Shown here: piece after piece, positions 61,109 to 64,000 of the stretch
How positions within the stretch are numbered: position 1 is the stretch's first letter
Layout of the letters: each line of letters begins with the position of its first letter
Assembly (NCBI RefSeq): GCF_000019525.1
Contig: NC_010506.1
Location: 3,038,001-3,102,000 of the forward strand
Origin: Shewanella woodyi ATCC 51908
Lineage (GTDB): Bacteria; Pseudomonadota; Gammaproteobacteria; Enterobacterales; Shewanellaceae
Reading direction: 5' to 3'
DNA length: 64,000 nt
Notes under the pieces: generated by a model
What the model was told of the DNA's origin: nothing
What the model saw: only the letters and a program-made list of their open reading frames with translations
The model's database searches: none
Translations under genes and position numbers: made by a program

Positions 61109-62101
61109 TCATATGTGGGCTGTTGATGATAAGCATTCTGCCTGACGGCAAGTATTCAGTTCAATGGTCAAATGACTAACTTGAGTAAAATCGCTAAGTT
61201 TTGCTTTAAAATACTCCACATCTTTTGGGTTGTGGCTCACGATAGATATAGCTGCAGCGTAATGATCAGCGCTAACTTTCCAAATATGCAGATCGGCAAC
61301 TTGGTGATCACTCTCCGCTTCAATCAACTCAGTTATCTTAAGCCGATAGCGATCTTCGATACTCCGATCCAATAATATTGGTGAAGTTTGACCTAAAAGT
61401 TGCCACGCCCAACGAGTAATAATGATAGAGCCAACAACTCCCATTAGGGGATCTAACCAGGTTAAGCCATACCACTTACCAAACAGTAGAGCAACAATTG
61501 CCAAAATAGAGGTCAAAGCATCTGCAAGAACATGCATATAAGCAGCACGTAGATTGTGATCATGACCTTCATGCTCATGCTCATGCTCATGCTCATGCTC
61601 ATGCTCATTATGATGGTGACCATGAGCATGGCTATGTCCATGGTGATCTTTTAACAGTACAGCACTAATAAGGTTGACTGTTAAACCGATAATGGCGACA
61701 AATATCGCCTCACTAAATTGGATCTGGTGAGGGCTAAAAAACCTAACAACAGATTCTACCAACATAATTAACGCAACCATACCAAGTGCAATAGCACTGG
61801 TGAATCCACCTAAAACACTCACCTTGCCAGTACCAAATGAAAAGTCAGGGTTGTCAGCATGCTTTCTCGCGTAATAGTAAGCAAAAAGTGTGATCATAAA
61901 AGCAGCGGCGTGGGTTCCCATGTGCCAACCATCAGCCAGTAGCGCCATGGAGCCATATATTGTACCAGCGGTGATCTCAACAATCATTGTGATCACAGTC
62001 AGATAGAGAACATAGCGCGTATTGCGCTCTCCATCATGATTGAGATGTGCGAATTGGTGCGGATGTTGCCATGGTGCTATTGAATGCTGCTTCTCAGTCA
62101 T
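61109..62101 (-). CDS. dmeF: CDF-family Co/Ni efflux transporter DmeF
   Basis: A 330-aa inner-membrane cation-diffusion-facilitator. The DmeF pattern EITAGTIYGSMALLADGWHMGTHAAAFMITLFAYYYARKHADNPDFSFGTGKVSVLGGF is nearly complete, and HVLADALTSILAIVALLFG is the second metal-site helix. The loop between helices 4 and 5 is an exaggerated His/Glu stretch (HGHSHAHGHHHNEHEHEHEH and onward), coded by six tandem CATGCT hexamers read in antisense. It expels divalent cobalt or nickel, perhaps zinc. Co-transcribed with a MarR gene. Confidence 0.92.
   Translation of the reverse strand: MTEKQHSIAPWQHPHQFAHLNHDGERNTRYVLYLTVITMIVEITAGTIYGSMALLADGWHMGTHAAAFMITLFAYYYARKHADNPDFSFGTGKVSVLGGFTSAIALGMVALIMLVESVVRFFSPHQIQFSEAIFVAIIGLTVNLISAVLLKDHHGHSHAHGHHHNEHEHEHEHEHEHEGHDHNLRAAYMHVLADALTSILAIVALLFGKWYGLTWLDPLMGVVGSIIITRWAWQLLGQTSPILLDRSIEDRYRLKITELIEAESDHQVADLHIWKVSADHYAAAISIVSHNPKDVEYFKAKLSDFTQVSHLTIELNTCRQAECLSSTAHI
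61570..61605. repeat. Hexanucleotide microsatellite inside dmeF
   Basis: Six tandem CATGCT units, read on the minus strand as alternating Glu-His codons. The period is a multiple of three, so slippage changes only the number of His-Glu pairs in the metal loop. Confidence 0.85.
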
Positions 62102-62159
62102 ATCTAACTTACTCTATATTCCTGTACATGGGATTTATCACTTTTTGATTAAGAAATAG

Positions 62160-62213
62160 ATACTTTGATAATCAAACTAAAATCATTCTAATATAGTTTG
62201 ACTATCAAAGTAT
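62160..62213. promoter_or_regulatory. Paired operator palindromes upstream of dmeF-marR
   Basis: Two 20-bp arms (62160-62179 and 62194-62213) are inverted copies matching at 19 of 20 positions, 14 bp apart. Each contains a smaller palindrome, TTTGATAATCAAA or TTTGACTATCAAA, a typical MarR-size site. Located about 60-110 bp before the dmeF ATG. Confidence 0.75.
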
Positions 62214-62301
62214 ATTTAATTTAAAAATAATTAACCCTTTTCTGTATCCGATGCGTTTATAGAGTTAAATTACATTTTATATAAGTCCATACGGAGACAT
62301 T

Positions 62302-62874
62302 ATGACAACACCTAGCATCAGTTTTTCGGCTAAACGTATTATCACAGCATCAGCATTGGCACTCTCAATGCTCTCATTCAATGCATTGGCAACTAGCCCT
62401 GCCCACCCAAGTGGACTCAATCAAAACATGATCACCTCAACGGCTTTCGACTCTACGAACTATCTAGCCGAAAAGAAAACTGAGATGTTTCCCGTGCCAA
62501 GTGAAGGTATGGAGCAGCATATTTTAACCTTACTACCCCTAGATAACGAAAGTGACTATATGGTCGAGATACAGATAGGGAAAACACAATTAGTAGATTG
62601 CAACAAGCATGGTTTATCTGGTGAGCTTACAGAGAACACTGTCAAAGGTTGGGGTTATAACTACTATCAAGTAGATAGCATTAACCCAGGACCGAGCACC
62701 ATGATGGCTTGCTTTGACAAGGCCAAAACCGAAGCCTTCTTATCTATCCCTGGCTCTTTAAAAGTTAACTATGACAGTCGCTTACCTAAGGTATTCTACT
62801 TACCAAAAGGAAGTGAGCTTAGGTACCGGATCTGGCGTGTTGAGAGCGAGTTCAATGTCTCTAAAATAAAGTAA
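62302..62874 (+). CDS. eco: Ecotin, periplasmic serine-protease inhibitor
   Basis: A 190-aa exported protein. A signal peptide (residues 1-31, ending SFNALA) precedes the ecotin domain: [60 protein letters not shown], and the reactive-site loop STMMACF with Met as P1, its two Cys forming the family disulfide. The C-terminal dimerisation strand is [14 protein letters not shown] lies 6 nt before the ATG. It inhibits trypsin-like and related proteases, including those of grazers or prey. Confidence 0.95.
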   Translation: MTTPSISFSAKRIITASALALSMLSFNALATSPAHPSGLNQNMITSTAFDSTNYLAEKKTEMFPVPSEGMEQHILTLLPLDNESDYMVEIQIGKTQLVDCNKHGLSGELTENTVKGWGYNYYQVDSINPGPSTMMACFDKAKTEAFLSIPGSLKVNYDSRLPKVFYLPKGSELRYRIWRVESEFNVSKIK

Positions 62875-62894
62875 ATTAAATTTTCATACCCAAC

Positions 62895-62924
62895 AAAAAA
62901 GGCTACCAGATGGTAGCCTTTTCT
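62895..62924. terminator. Bidirectional terminator after ecotin and eda
   Basis: The stem AAGGCTACCA/TGGTAGCCTT with a 2-nt centre is flanked by A and T runs on both sides, between convergent genes. Strong on both strands. Confidence 0.85.
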
Positions 62925-62946
62925 TATAAGACGAGTTCCAATTAAA

Positions 62947-63588
62947 TTAGATCCCGCTGATCGCTTCTTTACAAAGCTGAGTGATACGCGACCAATCTCC
63001 CTGCTCCATCGCATCAGTAGGCGCTATCCAACTTCCACCAATACAATCAACGTTTTTAAGTGCTAAATAATCTTTATAGCTGCTTGGGGTTATACCACCA
63101 GTAGGGCAGAAACGGATATCAGCAAGTGGACCAGAAAAAGCCTTAAGTGCGTTCACACCACCAGATGCCTCAGCTGGGAAAAACTTAAAGTTGGTGTAAC
63201 CAAGCGACATACCTGTCATCACTTCAGAGATACTAGCAACACCAGGAATTAATGGCACAGTACCTTCCATCGCCGCCTTCAATAAGCTTGGAGTTGCACC
63301 AGGCGTAATGACAAACTGTGCTCCTGCATCAACCGCTTGCTGTAGCTGTTCTTCATTTAAGATGGTGCCAGCACCAACCAATGCATCAGGCACCTCTTCG
63401 GCAATCTTAGTGATCGCTTCTAAGGCGCAAGGTGTACGTAACGTAACTTCTAATACGCTTATTCCACCAGCCACTAACGCTTTAGCCAATGGTACAGCGT
63501 CTTCAATCTTGTTGATCACCATTACAGGAACAATCGGGCTACGATTAAAAATATCTTGTGGTTGTAATGACCAGTTATTCTTAGACAT
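62947..63588 (-). CDS. eda: KDPG / 4-hydroxy-2-oxoglutarate aldolase
   Basis: A 213-aa aldolase that splits 2-keto-3-deoxy-6-phosphogluconate to pyruvate and glyceraldehyde 3-phosphate, the last step of the Entner-Doudoroff pathway. The general-base Glu lies in [12 protein letters not shown] and the Schiff-base Lys in [18 protein letters not shown] and GGSW bind phosphate. It begins 17 nt after edd, forming an edd-eda operon. Confidence 0.97.
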   Translation of the reverse strand: MSKNNWSLQPQDIFNRSPIVPVMVINKIEDAVPLAKALVAGGISVLEVTLRTPCALEAITKIAEEVPDALVGAGTILNEEQLQQAVDAGAQFVITPGATPSLLKAAMEGTVPLIPGVASISEVMTGMSLGYTNFKFFPAEASGGVNALKAFSGPLADIRFCPTGGITPSSYKDYLALKNVDCIGGSWIAPTDAMEQGDWSRITQLCKEAISGI

Positions 63589-63605
63589 TGCGGTATTTTT
63601 CCTAA

Positions 63606-64000
63606 TTAATAGTTTTCATCAATGGCACTGGTGCAACGAGCGCCAGTTTCCGGACTACTTAAATTTGAACGTAATGCACCAAATAGCTCTCGGCCCATTC
63701 CATAGCTTGTACTGCGAAGGTCGACCTTTTCAGGCTCTCTCGCTGCAATTTCTGGCTCAGAAACTAGCAGTGTTAGTTCACCCGTTTTAGCATCAACTCT
63801 GATCATATCGCCATTTTGAACCTTAGCGATTAATCCACCATCTAACGCTTCTGGCGTGAGGTGGATTGCCGCAGGTACCTTGCCCGATGCACCAGACATA
63901 CGGCCATCAGTAAGTAGTGCGACTTTAAAGCCGCGATCTTGCAGCGTGCCTAAAATCGGTGTGAGTTTATGCAGCTCAGGCATACCAACGGCTTTAGGGC
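63606..64000 (-). CDS. edd: 6-phosphogluconate dehydratase, 3' end (starts outside the window)
   Basis: The last ~131 codons of Edd, the [4Fe-4S] dehydratase making KDPG from 6-phosphogluconate. [47 protein letters not shown] is a highly conserved C-terminal block of the IlvD/Edd family, and the end [12 protein letters not shown] is also Edd-like. The reading frame is open through the right-hand window edge. Confidence 0.95.
   Translation of the reverse strand, partial: PKAVGMPELHKLTPILGTLQDRGFKVALLTDGRMSGASGKVPAAIHLTPEALDGGLIAKVQNGDMIRVDAKTGELTLLVSEPEIAAREPEKVDLRSTSYGMGRELFGALRSNLSSPETGARCTSAIDENY

Noticed and set aside
63308..63790. 160-aa rightward reading frame opposite eda/edd
   Set aside because: Eda and Edd are unambiguous on the minus strand.

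Overview
The window reads as chromosomal DNA of a marine gammaproteobacterium, most probably a Shewanella. The reasons are the Fe/S 2-methylcitrate operon (GntR-prpB-prpC-acnD-prpF), the divergent norM/ribE pair, the edd-eda pair, ecotin, an EptA-type transferase, and a Vibrio/Shewanella-style type VI secretion (T6SS) cluster. The species cannot be fixed from sequence alone. No rRNA, CRISPR array, integrase or classical IS was seen.

Layout. 1-2.5 kb: 5' part of thrS with a structured leader, then two small genes. 2.5-4.4 kb: a leftward stable-RNA operon with three tRNA-Val(GAC), six initiator tRNA-Met(CAT) and six near-identical tRNA-like units of 104-105 nt, with its own promoter and terminator. 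4.5-6.6 kb: norM and ribE. 6.6-13.7 kb: the propionate (2-methylcitrate) operon with two perfect operator palindromes. 13.7-14.6 kb: an unrecognised gene.

14.6-53.5 kb: about 39 kb, all on the minus strand, forming a T6SS island. Read in the direction of transcription it runs tssB-tssC-tssE-tssF-tssG-fha-tssJ-tssK-tssL-clpV-vasH-vasI-tssA-tssM-vasL, then hcp, vgrG, a PAAR-lipase effector with a secreted ankyrin partner, two DUF4123 adaptors, a 1699-aa Rhs protein with a GIY-YIG-like C-terminal tail and a leucine-rich candidate immunity protein, a DUF4274 protein, and an HscC / J-domain-TPR / DUF1266 chaperone module. hcp has a well-formed sigma-54 promoter preceded by three 16-bp direct repeats, which fits control by VasH encoded in the same cluster.

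54.4-64 kb: a PatZ-type acyl-CoA synthetase/acetyltransferase, a diguanylate cyclase, eptA, a MITE-like element abutting a marR gene, dmeF with paired operator palindromes, ecotin, and eda with the end of edd.

The most unusual signal is the tRNA array. Intact initiator tRNAs are interspersed with conserved tRNA-fMet derivatives carrying two separate insertions that are complementary to each other, so the predicted RNA is a long rod instead of a cloverleaf. Second in interest are the effector end of the T6SS island with its Hsp70 module, and the hcp enhancer-like repeats. All function calls rest on recognition of sequence motifs by eye; no database search was run.
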